From Hungatella hathewayi WAL-18680 (GTDB lineage Bacteria; Bacillota; Clostridia; Lachnospirales; Lachnospiraceae), in the NCBI RefSeq assembly GCF_000235505.1, contig NZ_JH379027.1, positions 2,593,448 to 2,631,466 of the forward strand: DNA of 38,019 bases, read 5' to 3'. Below are positions 18,365 through 25,810 of the stretch, one piece after another. The notes beneath the pieces were generated by a model. It saw only the letters and a program-made list of their open reading frames with translations. It was not told the DNA's origin and ran no database searches. The first letter of the stretch is position 1. The number at the start of each line of letters is the position of its first letter. Position numbers and translations under genes: made by a program.

Positions 18365-18438
18365 CGAGGCGTGGCTCAGTTTGGTAGAGCGCTGCGTTCG
18401 GGACGCAGAGGCCGCAAGTTCGAATCTTGTCGCCTCGA
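18365..18438 (+). tRNA. tRNA-Pro (anticodon CGG)
   Basis: A full cloverleaf: acceptor stem CGAGGCG with CGCCTCG, D-arm GCTC...GAGC, anticodon stem CTGCG/CGCAG around loop TTCGGGA, T-arm GCAAG/CTTGT with TTCGAAT. The anticodon CGG reads CCG. The 3' CCA is not encoded. It is the first of three tRNAs in one transcript. Confidence 0.96.
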
Positions 18439-18491
18439 TTTCAAAAAATGGCAGTGTCCGTTTTTTGATTCGAGCATACTATGGTGTTCAT

Positions 18492-18563
18492 GGCCTATTG
18501 GTCAAGCGGTCAAGACGCCGCCCTCTCACGGCGGAAACCCGAGTTCGATTCTCGGATAGGTCA
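18492..18563 (+). tRNA. tRNA-Glu (anticodon CTC)
   Basis: Acceptor stem GGCCTAT with ATAGGTC (one G-T pair), anticodon stem CCGCC/GGCGG around loop CTCTCAC, T-arm CCGAG/CTCGG with TTCGATT. The anticodon CTC reads GAG. CCA is not encoded. The 53-base gap from the tRNA-Pro gene shows no other feature. Confidence 0.96.
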
Positions 18564-18606
18564 GTCAATGCTTTGGATAACATGTCCAGGGCATTTTTTA
18601 AAGGAT

Positions 18607-18679
18607 GCTTCTGTAGCGCAGCTGGTAGCGCGCCGCATTCGTAATGCGTAGGTCGCCGGTTCGAATCCGGCCAGGAGCT
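18607..18679 (+). tRNA. tRNA-Thr (anticodon CGT)
   Basis: Acceptor stem GCTTCTG with CAGGAGC (one T-G pair), D-arm GCGC...GCGC, anticodon stem CGCA/TGCG around TTCGTAA, T-arm GCCGG/CCGGC with TTCGAAT. The anticodon CGT reads ACG. CCA is not encoded. The transcript terminator follows within 20 bases. Confidence 0.96.
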
Positions 18680-18697
18680 TTTTGATACGACAGGAAG

Positions 18698-18731
18698 AAG
18701 AACCCTTGCAGGTAACTGCGAGGGTTCTTTT
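18698..18731 (+). terminator. Terminator of the tRNA cluster, possibly bidirectional
   Basis: A 14-base stem with one mismatch (18698-18711 and 18716-18729) and a GTAA loop is followed by TTTT. On the other strand the stem also ends in a T-rich stretch, and the ligase gene ends at 18750, so the same hairpin could terminate the Ku-ligase transcript. Confidence 0.85.
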
Positions 18732-18749
18732 GCGTTGGGGGCGGCCGCG

Positions 18750-19700
18750 TCAGCTCTCAGTTCCGACAATGCAGTCCGCAGGCAGTTTGTCGGTCCGCAG
18801 GCCCTTGAATACGGGCTGGCGCATACTTCCGTTTGACAGGTATTCCATGAACTTTACCGTGCATACGTGGAAGGGGGCAATCCAGATGGCTGTCTCGTTG
18901 CCGGAGGGGAGAGTGGCAAAACCGGGGGCTTCCACCTGGGGCGTCTCCCGGATTCTGCGAAAGGAGTCACCGTCGATGCCCATTGTCACATGTCCCCGGT
19001 ACACCAGCTCCCCTTCGCGATACTGGCCCAGCACCAGGCTGATGATATTATTTTCCTTATAAATATATCCGCACACGACAAAATCGTCGTCCTTTAAATT
19101 CTTTATCTTTATCCAGTCCTTTGTCCGCTTCCCCGGAATGTAAATGCTGTCCTTCCGCTTTGCCACAATCCCTTCCAGATTCTGTGACTCTGCAATCCGG
19201 TACAAATCCGTGCCCCGCTGCTCCACATAGCGGGAGATGGCCATTCGGTCGGTTTCCTCCGTGATGCAGGATTCCAGCATCTTCTTGCGCTCCACCAGCG
19301 GGAGAAGGGTGATATCCCTATCGTCCATGAAAATGATATCAAAGGCAATAAAGGAAGCCGGATACTGCCTGGAGGCCAGCTCGATTTTAAAACGGTTGGA
19401 CATCAGGCTCCGCCGCTGGATTTCGTGAAAATCCGGTTTTCCGTCCTTCAGTATCATCAGTTCCCCGTCCAAAATACAGGTCCGGTTTACCTGACGGTGA
19501 AGGCCGGAAAGCTCCGGCACCTTCAAGAGCATTTTGTCATTCCGCTTGTTTCGAAGTTCTGTGCCGTTCTCCGGGTCCAGGTAGGCGATACAGCGCTCCC
19601 CGTCCCACTTGGTCTCAAACAGATAGCCGGAATCATCGAAAGGCGGGCCGTCGGCGCCGATTAACATGGGGTGGACATTCTTTCCGTCAAATAGATTCAT
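18750..19700 (-). CDS. ligD: ATP-dependent DNA ligase, LigD ligase domain only
   Basis: This 316-aa ligase seals breaks in bacterial non-homologous end joining. Motif I is ETKWDGER, with adenylated Lys31; motif III is FIAFDIIFMD; motif IV is LEGIVAKR; motif V is DWIKIK. The C-terminal OB domain contains YRGHVTMGI. Polymerase and 3'-phosphoesterase domains of full LigD are absent, and the ORF is complete, so this is a ligase-only version rather than a truncation. The start overlaps the ku stop by four bases (ATGA), so the two are translationally coupled. Adenylation chemistry is confident; the repair role rests on the ku neighbour. Confidence 0.93.
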   Translation of the reverse strand: MNLFDGKNVHPMLIGADGPPFDDSGYLFETKWDGERCIAYLDPENGTELRNKRNDKMLLKVPELSGLHRQVNRTCILDGELMILKDGKPDFHEIQRRSLMSNRFKIELASRQYPASFIAFDIIFMDDRDITLLPLVERKKMLESCITEETDRMAISRYVEQRGTDLYRIAESQNLEGIVAKRKDSIYIPGKRTKDWIKIKNLKDDDFVVCGYIYKENNIISLVLGQYREGELVYRGHVTMGIDGDSFRRIRETPQVEAPGFATLPSGNETAIWIAPFHVCTVKFMEYLSNGSMRQPVFKGLRTDKLPADCIVGTES

Positions 19701-20512
19701 GCGGTTTCCGCCTTGTTTGGAGCGTGTGGAGTCCCGGGCGGAGTATCCGGTTTCTGCTCCATCTGCTTTAAGGAAGCCTGAAGGGCATCCATCAGATTGA
19801 TAATGTTGTCAGGCTGCTCTGCCGGTGCCTGGACAATATCCTGGCCGTTTATTTTGGCCTCGATGATTTCCCGCAGCCGTTTCTGATATTCGTCGTGGTA
19901 GAGGGATGGCTCAAAGGGTTTATCCATGGAGCCTATCAGCATTTTCGCCATGTCAAGTTCCGGTTGGTTTAATTCCTGGTGGACGGCTTCCTTGGGAATC
20001 TCCTTCACCTCATCGGCAAAAAACAAAGTTTCCACAAGAATTCCCTTCTCCGTGGGAACGAGACAGAGCAGCTTTTCGCTCTGCCCCATGACGGTCTTGG
20101 CGATGGCCACTTTTTTCTCCTCCAGCATAGCCCGCCGCAGGAGCTCGTAAGCCTTGTCGCCGCCGGCCTCCACCACCGCGTGGTAGGTCTTGTCAAAGTA
20201 GATGGGCCGGATGTTGGCGATATCCGTAAAATGCAGGATCTGGATGGTTTTATCCTTCTCCGTCTTGGCCTTCTCAAAGTCCGCGTCCGTCATGGTCACA
20301 TATTCCCCTGGCGCGAATTCAAATCCCTTTACAATATCCTGGGAGCCAACCTCTTTTCCACAGTTGGCACATACTTTTTTATATTTGACTCTGGAACCGT
20401 CCTCCTTGCACAGCTGGTTAAAATGAATGTCGTTGTCCTGGGTGGCCGTGTGAAGGGCGACCGGGATGTGGACCAGACCGAAGCTGATGGCTCCTTTGTG
20501 AGCTGCTGGCAT
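19697..20512 (-). CDS. ku: Ku protein, NHEJ DNA-end binding
   Basis: This 271-aa homodimeric Ku core begins MPAAHKGAISFGLVHIPV, the typical bacterial opening. It contains CANCGKEV, then YYF-type core segments including IRPIYFDKTYHAV. The last roughly 60 residues form the C-terminal tail, ending Pro-rich. It encircles broken DNA ends and recruits the ligase encoded next. I start at ATG 20512, eight bases after GGAGG; longer forms (a TTG at 20527 and an ATG at 20518) overlap or crowd that site. The gene follows the XRE regulator in the same direction with an 84-base gap, so co-transcription with it is possible. Confidence 0.95.
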   Translation of the reverse strand: MPAAHKGAISFGLVHIPVALHTATQDNDIHFNQLCKEDGSRVKYKKVCANCGKEVGSQDIVKGFEFAPGEYVTMTDADFEKAKTEKDKTIQILHFTDIANIRPIYFDKTYHAVVEAGGDKAYELLRRAMLEEKKVAIAKTVMGQSEKLLCLVPTEKGILVETLFFADEVKEIPKEAVHQELNQPELDMAKMLIGSMDKPFEPSLYHDEYQKRLREIIEAKINGQDIVQAPAEQPDNIINLMDALQASLKQMEQKPDTPPGTPHAPNKAETA

Positions 20513-20596
20513 ATGCATTACCTCCAAATGTTTTTATTAGTATGTAACAACCGGGATAAAAATAATCGGAGGGTGCATGGTTTCCTGGTTTGGGAC

Positions 20597-20950
20597 TCAG
20601 TTATCACAGGCCTTCAGGAAGAGTCTCAACAATTCCAGCGCATACTTGCGTTTATGTTCACTGCAGGAACCCAGCATATCCAAAACCGTCTGCTGTTCCA
20701 GCTGCATTTGTGGTGTCTGTTCCTGAATTTCATCGCCGGGGCCAAACAGCAGGTAATCCACCGATACATTTAAGGTCCAGGACAAACTGATCAGGGTCTC
20801 CACGGACATACCGCAGGAACCCCGCTCAATATCCTGACAAAATTTGTAGGCACGTCCCACTTTTTCTGCTAACTCCTCCTGTGTCAGGCCCAGAAGGATT
20901 CTTCTTTTTCTGATTCGCTCTCCAACTGCGAGACGGTCATAGTATTCCAT
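20597..20950 (-). CDS. XRE-family transcriptional regulator
   Basis: This 117-aa protein has an N-terminal Cro/CI-type helix-turn-helix (about residues 8-65). LGLTQEELAEKVGRA forms the first helices, then FCQDIERGSCGMSVETL, and NVSVDYLLFG closes the domain as usual. The C-terminal part (about 70-117) is helical, Gln-rich at first, and could dimerise. Start at 20950 after GAGAGG; a longer in-frame start at 20986 precedes that site and gives a non-family leader. It is divergent from the cell-wall-binding gene at 21176, and tandem repeats lie between them, so it probably controls that gene and itself. Its signal is unknown. Confidence 0.85.
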   Translation of the reverse strand: MEYYDRLAVGERIRKRRILLGLTQEELAEKVGRAYKFCQDIERGSCGMSVETLISLSWTLNVSVDYLLFGPGDEIQEQTPQMQLEQQTVLDMLGSCSEHKRKYALELLRLFLKACDN

Positions 20951-21026
20951 AGTAACATTCCTCTCTTTATGCTTTTGTAGGTACATATATAATCTTTTTA
21001 TTATCTGATGTTTGTTGAAAATTATG

Positions 21027-21066
21027 ACACCTGTTCTAAACGTAATTACAACACCGGTTTAAAACG
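21027..21066. repeat. Tandem operator-like direct repeat
   Basis: ACACCTGTTCTAAACG (21027-21042) and ACACCGGTTTAAAACG (21051-21066) match at 13 of 16 positions and start 24 bases apart, so both would face nearly the same side of the helix. Each has a small inverted core of the form GTTnnAAAC. They sit between the divergent XRE regulator and the secreted protein gene, and about 40 bases upstream of a TATAAT (21107-21112). Operator function is inferred. Confidence 0.5.
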
Positions 21067-21175
21067 AAAAAAGTTATTGCAAAAAATTGGAAAAGGAGTT
21101 ATTATCTATAATAAGATGATGGAAGACCATGTGGTAAAAATTCAGAAAATGACTTCCACTCGGAAAGGAGCAATT

Positions 21176-22111
21176 ATGAGAATGAAAAAAATCGCAGCAG
21201 TAATGCTGGCAGCCGCGCTTTCCTGCGGCGGAGCCATGAGTTCTATGGCTGCAACATGGGTTCAGACGGGGGTAGTAGACTGGAAGTATCAGAAGGACGA
21301 TGGAAGTTTTATGACGGACAGCTGGTTACTGCACACGGATGGAAAATGGTACTATCTGGGAGCGGACGGCATGATGAAGAAGGGCTGGTTCCAGGATAAG
21401 GACCAGAAATGGTACTTCTTAGATTCCAACGGAGCCATGCAGACCGGACTGATCAATGTAGACGGAAAGGTTTACTGGATGGAGTCCAACGGCGAGCTGT
21501 TTATCGGTGATAAACTGCTTCCAAGCGGATTGACCTTCAACTTTGGTGTGAATGGATGTACCAACGGTTCTCCGTATACCAGCAATAAGTTTTATGGCAA
21601 TGGAAATTCTGCAACGGTGAAAAATGTAGTCAGCGGCGGAAGCAGCGGTGGCAGCACCACCAGCAACGTCAGAATTCCTGAGGCTGCAAAGACAGAGATT
21701 AACAGCGTGACCACAGATGTGAACAGCTCTCTGACTTCCCTGAAGGATGCCGGAGTTGTGACAAATGTGACAGTAGGCGAGATGAAGACTATCAGCAGTA
21801 CAAAAGCAGTTGTAGATGTGAAAGCATCCGTGAAAGCCAACATAACAGAGGATGATGTGGCTGAAGTAAAAGATGCTGTCGCTGATTCCGTAAATGCGAT
21901 TAAAGACAGTGCGGACCCAGATAAAGAGATGACCTTCAAGGTAGGAAATATCTCAAAGGGTTATAAGCCGGAAGATTTAGACAGCGGAAAACTGGACAGT
22001 CTTCTTGCGAACTGGGTGAGCGTAGATAAGCTGAATGAGAACAAGAGCACCACAGGTTCTATCACCGTGGTAATTGACGGTGTGACTGTAACCTACAATA
22101 TTTCTATCTAA
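21176..22111 (+). CDS. Secreted protein with cell-wall-binding (choline-binding-type) repeats
   Basis: This 311-aa protein has a signal peptide (about 1-29, end AMSSMAA). Tandem aromatic/Gly repeats follow (about 30-115): DGKWYYLGADGMMKKGW, then QKWYFLDSNGAMQTG, then KVYWMESNGELFIG. This is the CW_binding_1 pattern that holds proteins to wall polymers. A Gly/Ser linker (about 154-165) leads to a C-terminal region of about 145 residues that I do not recognise; it alternates helix-rich and Val/Thr-rich segments. I start at ATG 21176, five bases after AAGGAG. Upstream in-frame ATGs add a charged leader before the signal and are rejected. It immediately precedes the EPS locus, separated by a terminator. 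Confidence 0.85.
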   Translation: MRMKKIAAVMLAAALSCGGAMSSMAATWVQTGVVDWKYQKDDGSFMTDSWLLHTDGKWYYLGADGMMKKGWFQDKDQKWYFLDSNGAMQTGLINVDGKVYWMESNGELFIGDKLLPSGLTFNFGVNGCTNGSPYTSNKFYGNGNSATVKNVVSGGSSGGSTTSNVRIPEAAKTEINSVTTDVNSSLTSLKDAGVVTNVTVGEMKTISSTKAVVDVKASVKANITEDDVAEVKDAVADSVNAIKDSADPDKEMTFKVGNISKGYKPEDLDSGKLDSLLANWVSVDKLNENKSTTGSITVVIDGVTVTYNISI

Positions 22112-22129
22112 TACAGGAAGCAAATAAGC

Positions 22130-22163
22130 GGGGCGGCCGCATCTGTGTGACCGCCCCTTTTTT
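22130..22163 (+). terminator. Terminator or attenuator ahead of the EPS locus
   Basis: GGGGCGG (22130-22136) pairs with CCGCCCC (22151-22157), followed directly by TTTTTT, a standard intrinsic terminator. It ends only 15 bases before the first EPS gene, and I see no promoter in that gap. EPS transcription may therefore depend on read-through or controlled antitermination here. Confidence 0.85.
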
Positions 22164-22178
22164 CACGATGAGGAACCG

Positions 22179-23723
22179 ATGAACAGAACGTTTTGGCCTG
22201 TACTGGGGCTTTTATGTATCGCGATGACATTTCCCGCCTATGCCGGTGATATTAACGGCAACGAGCAGGAAATTGTATCCGTGATTAACAGTCAGTTTGA
22301 AAAAGATGGAATCATATACCGGGTGAAGCAGGAGTATATCGACTCGGCCATGAATTACCTGCGGCAGGATGATATCGACCTGATGCCGGAGGATGTGCAG
22401 ATGGTAATCGGAGAAATCTATGCCAATGTGCAGACCGGCGTGGAGAGCGGATATCTGGTGGAAGTCGGGCGGGTGGAAGCCGGTGGAGCAGCCGGAACTC
22501 CGGCCGGGGAGACGGGTAAGCAAACTTCAGGAGCAGCCGAAACGCCGGAGGGCGTCACAAAATCTGACGGAGAAGCCGAAGGCAATGAGGGAGCGGGTCC
22601 TGATGCAGGCCCTGAAGACGGTGAAAATCCGGAGGCCGGTACTGGCGAAACGCCGGCGGCCCCTGCCGAATCAGAGCCGGAGCCGGTGGCTCAGGCAATC
22701 TCCATTCTGGAATTGATGGATTCCATGCCAGGCCAGAACTATGATTATATAGCCAGCGATACGGATAAACTGCTGGAATCGTTGGTGATTCCGTATAAAA
22801 CCATGTGGTACGCGATGCTTGGTCTTGCCATTCTATTAACAGCCGGCGGGCTTTTGTGCCTCTGGGAAAAATGCTTTGCGGCCCATCATCACAGGCGGCT
22901 CAGAAGCATTTTAAAGCAGGCGCTGGGAGCGGAGCTGTTCTGCCTGGTTTTGGCCATGGAAACGCTGCTGGGGATTGGAGTGGGAGCATTTCATGACAGC
23001 GCGGTGTTAAACCGTCTGAACCAGACGGAGTATTACCGCACGATTTATGAGGAACTGCGCCACGATACCAGAATCTCCTTTGCGCTGATGGACATTCCGG
23101 ACAAGGTGATGGACGACGCGATTACCTATGAGCGGGTGGTCATGGCGGCCAGACAGCAGGTGGACAGTACCCTGCACAAGGGCAGCTATCAGGCCAACAC
23201 CGCCATATTGACGGAGCGTCTGGAGAGGGACATCCGAAGTTACCTGGAGGATTCCTCCATCGAACTGACGGATAAAGCGGAGACAGGTCTGGATTTACTC
23301 ATGAAGCGGCTGGATGAAAAGTATACCCAGCTGTTAAAATGGCCTTTCGCACCCTGGTGGGTGCAGCTGGCGGACCGCTTTGTCCCATTTATGAAGAAAG
23401 CAGGAGCGGGTCTCTTGATTATGACGGTGGCAGTTCATCTGCTGCTGTTCTGGATACACCACTATGTGCACCGGGCAATGCGCACCTGTGGCCGCAGAAT
23501 CCTGGCGGCTTCCGTGGCGGCACTGCTTCTGGGAGCCATTCCCTATATGGGAAATCTGGTGGTCCGGCATGAGATGATACCGGAATACATGAGCCAGTTC
23601 TTTTATGGATATGAGAGGGGGATTCTGCTGGCAGTGATGATGATTGGTGCGGCCGGAATTCTGGTTGGAATCGGTTATCTGCTGATGGCCCGCTCTTGGA
23701 AGGAAGGAAAACAACAGCAATGA
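22179..23723 (+). CDS. Membrane protein of unknown function, first gene of the EPS locus
   Basis: I do not recognise a named family in this 514-aa protein. It has a signal peptide (about 1-22, FPAYAG), an extracytoplasmic helical region to about 98, and a Gly/Pro/Glu-rich disordered linker (about 100-170). Predicted membrane helices lie near 209-229, 250-270, 408-427, 441-461 and 481-503. A large charged, helical loop (about 275-405) rich in Arg and Glu lies between the second and third. The GAGGAA upstream of ATG 22179 is an acceptable ribosome site. The stop overlaps the CpsB-type phosphatase start (ATGA), so it belongs to the EPS operon. A structural or regulatory role in export is plausible but unproven. 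Confidence 0.7.
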   Translation: MNRTFWPVLGLLCIAMTFPAYAGDINGNEQEIVSVINSQFEKDGIIYRVKQEYIDSAMNYLRQDDIDLMPEDVQMVIGEIYANVQTGVESGYLVEVGRVEAGGAAGTPAGETGKQTSGAAETPEGVTKSDGEAEGNEGAGPDAGPEDGENPEAGTGETPAAPAESEPEPVAQAISILELMDSMPGQNYDYIASDTDKLLESLVIPYKTMWYAMLGLAILLTAGGLLCLWEKCFAAHHHRRLRSILKQALGAELFCLVLAMETLLGIGVGAFHDSAVLNRLNQTEYYRTIYEELRHDTRISFALMDIPDKVMDDAITYERVVMAARQQVDSTLHKGSYQANTAILTERLERDIRSYLEDSSIELTDKAETGLDLLMKRLDEKYTQLLKWPFAPWWVQLADRFVPFMKKAGAGLLIMTVAVHLLLFWIHHYVHRAMRTCGRRILAASVAALLLGAIPYMGNLVVRHEMIPEYMSQFFYGYERGILLAVMMIGAAGILVGIGYLLMARSWKEGKQQQ

Positions 23724-24448
23724 GAAAACTCTATGATGTTCACTGCCATCTGATTCCCGGCGTCGACGACGGCTCCCGGGATTTGGAGGAGAGTATCAGA
23801 GCGATTGAGGAAGAGTATCGGCAGGGGGTGAGAACCATCATCTGCACCTCCCACATTTCCGGGAAGGATACCGGGGAGCAGGGGGAGAATATCTGGCTTC
23901 AGTTTCAGAAATTGAAAGAGGCTTTGAGGGAGCGCACCTTCGGCCGGGAGATGAAACTGTACCTGGGAAATGAAGTGTTTTACTCGGACACGGCTCTGGA
24001 GCTTTTGAAGGAGGGAATCGCCAGCACTATGGCAGGAAGCCAGTACGTGCTTGTGGAATTCTCTCCATCCGTGGAGTACCGGGTGATGTACCGTGGCATG
24101 AGAAATCTGCTGACCAGCGGATATCTGCCCATACTCGCCCACATGGAGCGATATGAGTGTCTGGCAAAGGAAGAGCATGTGAGGGAACTGGAGGAGACGG
24201 GAATCTATCTGCAGGTCAATGCCTCCACCATAAAGGCGGGAATGTTTGATGCGGCGGCAAACCGGGCCCGAAAGCTGGTGAAGCAGGGGCGGATACATTT
24301 CCTTGGAACCGATTCCCATGGCATGTCGTACCGTCCACCGAAGATCGCGGATGCGGTCAAGTGGATTGAGAACCACTGCGGGGAGGAGATTGCCAGACGG
24401 ATACTGTATGAGTATCCGCAGGCTGTGATTGATGATATTGAGATATAG
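23720..24448 (+). CDS. cpsB: CpsB/YwqE-type tyrosine-protein phosphatase (PHP family)
   Basis: This 242-aa manganese-dependent phosphatase of the PHP fold opens with YDVHCHLIPGVDDGS (His8, His10, Asp16), the hallmark of CpsB/CapC/YwqE. Further metal-site motifs are TSHIS, GNEVF, AHMERY and GTDSHG near the end. Its role is to dephosphorylate the CpsD-type kinase and tune polymer length. It starts at 23720, overlapping the preceding stop, and is followed 36 bases later by the CpsC-type gene. Size and motif order are normal, and the phosphatase is placed first in the regulatory trio as in streptococcal capsule loci. Confidence 0.93.
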   Translation: MRKLYDVHCHLIPGVDDGSRDLEESIRAIEEEYRQGVRTIICTSHISGKDTGEQGENIWLQFQKLKEALRERTFGREMKLYLGNEVFYSDTALELLKEGIASTMAGSQYVLVEFSPSVEYRVMYRGMRNLLTSGYLPILAHMERYECLAKEEHVRELEETGIYLQVNASTIKAGMFDAAANRARKLVKQGRIHFLGTDSHGMSYRPPKIADAVKWIENHCGEEIARRILYEYPQAVIDDIEI

Positions 24449-24484
24449 CCTGAATTTCATAGGAAATAAAAGTAGGAGAACATT

Positions 24485-25810
24485 ATGGGAACAAATCAAG
24501 ATGATGAGATTGAGATAGACTTAAAAGAGTTGTTCTTTGTCATGCGCAGAAAGCTCTGGGTGCTGATTCTGACCGGCATGCTGGGAGCGGCTGTCAGCGG
24601 GATTTTCACCGCGACCATGATGAAACCTGTCTATACTTCATCCACCATGCTTTACATAGTCAACAAGACAACGACGCTGACATCCCTGACTGATTTGCAG
24701 CTGGGGTCCCAGCTGACGAAGGATTATAAGGTGCTTGTCACCAGCCGGCCGGTCACCAGCAAGGTCATTGAAAATCTGGATTTGAATCTGGACCATGAGC
24801 AGCTGCTTAGGAAACTGACGGTTGCCAATCCCCAGGACACCCGGATTCTGACCATATCCGTGGAGGATAATGACCCCTACATGGCAAAGGCCATCGCCGA
24901 CGAGATGGCGTCTGTGGCGGCCTCCCGGATGGCGGAAATCATGGACACGGCGCCCCCCAACATTGTAGAGGAAGGATATGTCCCCACCAGACAGACCAGC
25001 CCGAGCCTGGTGAAGAACACGGCCATCGGCGGGATGGCAGGATTGTTTCTGGCGGCAGTGATTGTGCTGGCAGTCTTTGTGATGAACGACACCATCAAGA
25101 CACCGGAGGATGTGGAGAAGTACCTGCAGTTGAATGTACTTGGTACGATTCCCGTGTTCGAAGTGGATGATGGAAAGAAGGGCAGAAAAGGGAAAAAGAA
25201 GAGCCGGAAGGAGCGGAAAGCGGAACGCCTGCGGGAAGAGACAGAAGACCGGATACAGAGAGAGATTGCGCAGGAGATGGCAGAACGCAGGCGCGAGGCT
25301 GATGAGGATGAGGAAGATATCATGCCTCATCAGGTATTTGGAAAAAGAAAAAATCGAAATGCAGCCCGGGATTTAAAAGAACGGAAACAAGAAGCAGATT
25401 TCCAGGATGTCCCGATTGATGAGGATGAAGAAGAGGTCGATGAGAGAGCCGCTCATGGAAAGTCAGCCAGAAGAAATGCAAGACAGATAAAAAAGGCAGA
25501 CCGTGAAACCTATGTGAAACGGGTTAATGACCCAGACGATGAGGCAGAAGACTCAGAAGATGATATGCCAGGCCAGCTGGACATGAGGGCAATCATGGAC
25601 ATGGAACACGACCTGCCGGAGGAGTCATTAAAATCATCTGGCGGGCAGGAGCAGCGTTCGATGGCAGTGAAACGCCAGACTGCATCTGCCAGCAGCCTGG
25701 AGGACGAATTGACCGGAGATGATTTGGATGAATTTGTGCAGCGGATTATGGAGCAGGCCCTGGAAGGGGCGGAGGCGCCGAAGGAGGACATAGACGATGG
25801 AACAGATTAG
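24485..25810 (+). CDS. cpsC: CpsC-type chain-length co-polymerase (Wzz family) with long charged C-terminal tail
   Basis: This 441-aa membrane protein has the Wzz fold in its first 225 residues: EIDLKELFFVMRRKLW before helix 1 (about 27-48), an extracytoplasmic domain with KPVYTSSTMLYIVNK, and a second helix (about 182-205) followed by NDTIKTPEDVEKYL. It should partner the kinase encoded next and set chain length. Most family members end near residue 230. Here about 214 extra residues follow (228-441), very rich in Lys, Arg, Glu and Asp, with basic then acidic blocks and likely coiled-coil stretches. The reading frame is intact. The start at 24485 has TAGGAGAA upstream, and its end overlaps the kinase by 14 bases. 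Confidence 0.9.
   Translation: MGTNQDDEIEIDLKELFFVMRRKLWVLILTGMLGAAVSGIFTATMMKPVYTSSTMLYIVNKTTTLTSLTDLQLGSQLTKDYKVLVTSRPVTSKVIENLDLNLDHEQLLRKLTVANPQDTRILTISVEDNDPYMAKAIADEMASVAASRMAEIMDTAPPNIVEEGYVPTRQTSPSLVKNTAIGGMAGLFLAAVIVLAVFVMNDTIKTPEDVEKYLQLNVLGTIPVFEVDDGKKGRKGKKKSRKERKAERLREETEDRIQREIAQEMAERRREADEDEEDIMPHQVFGKRKNRNAARDLKERKQEADFQDVPIDEDEEEVDERAAHGKSARRNARQIKKADRETYVKRVNDPDDEAEDSEDDMPGQLDMRAIMDMEHDLPEESLKSSGGQEQRSMAVKRQTASASSLEDELTGDDLDEFVQRIMEQALEGAEAPKEDIDDGTD

Noticed and set aside
18371-18769. Open frames on both strands across the tRNA cluster
   Set aside because: They consist of tRNA and terminator sequence, and the tRNA structures are complete.
19979-20773. Plus-strand open frame of 264 codons over ku
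   Set aside because: It is antisense to a well-recognised Ku gene, lacks a family match and crosses the XRE gene end.
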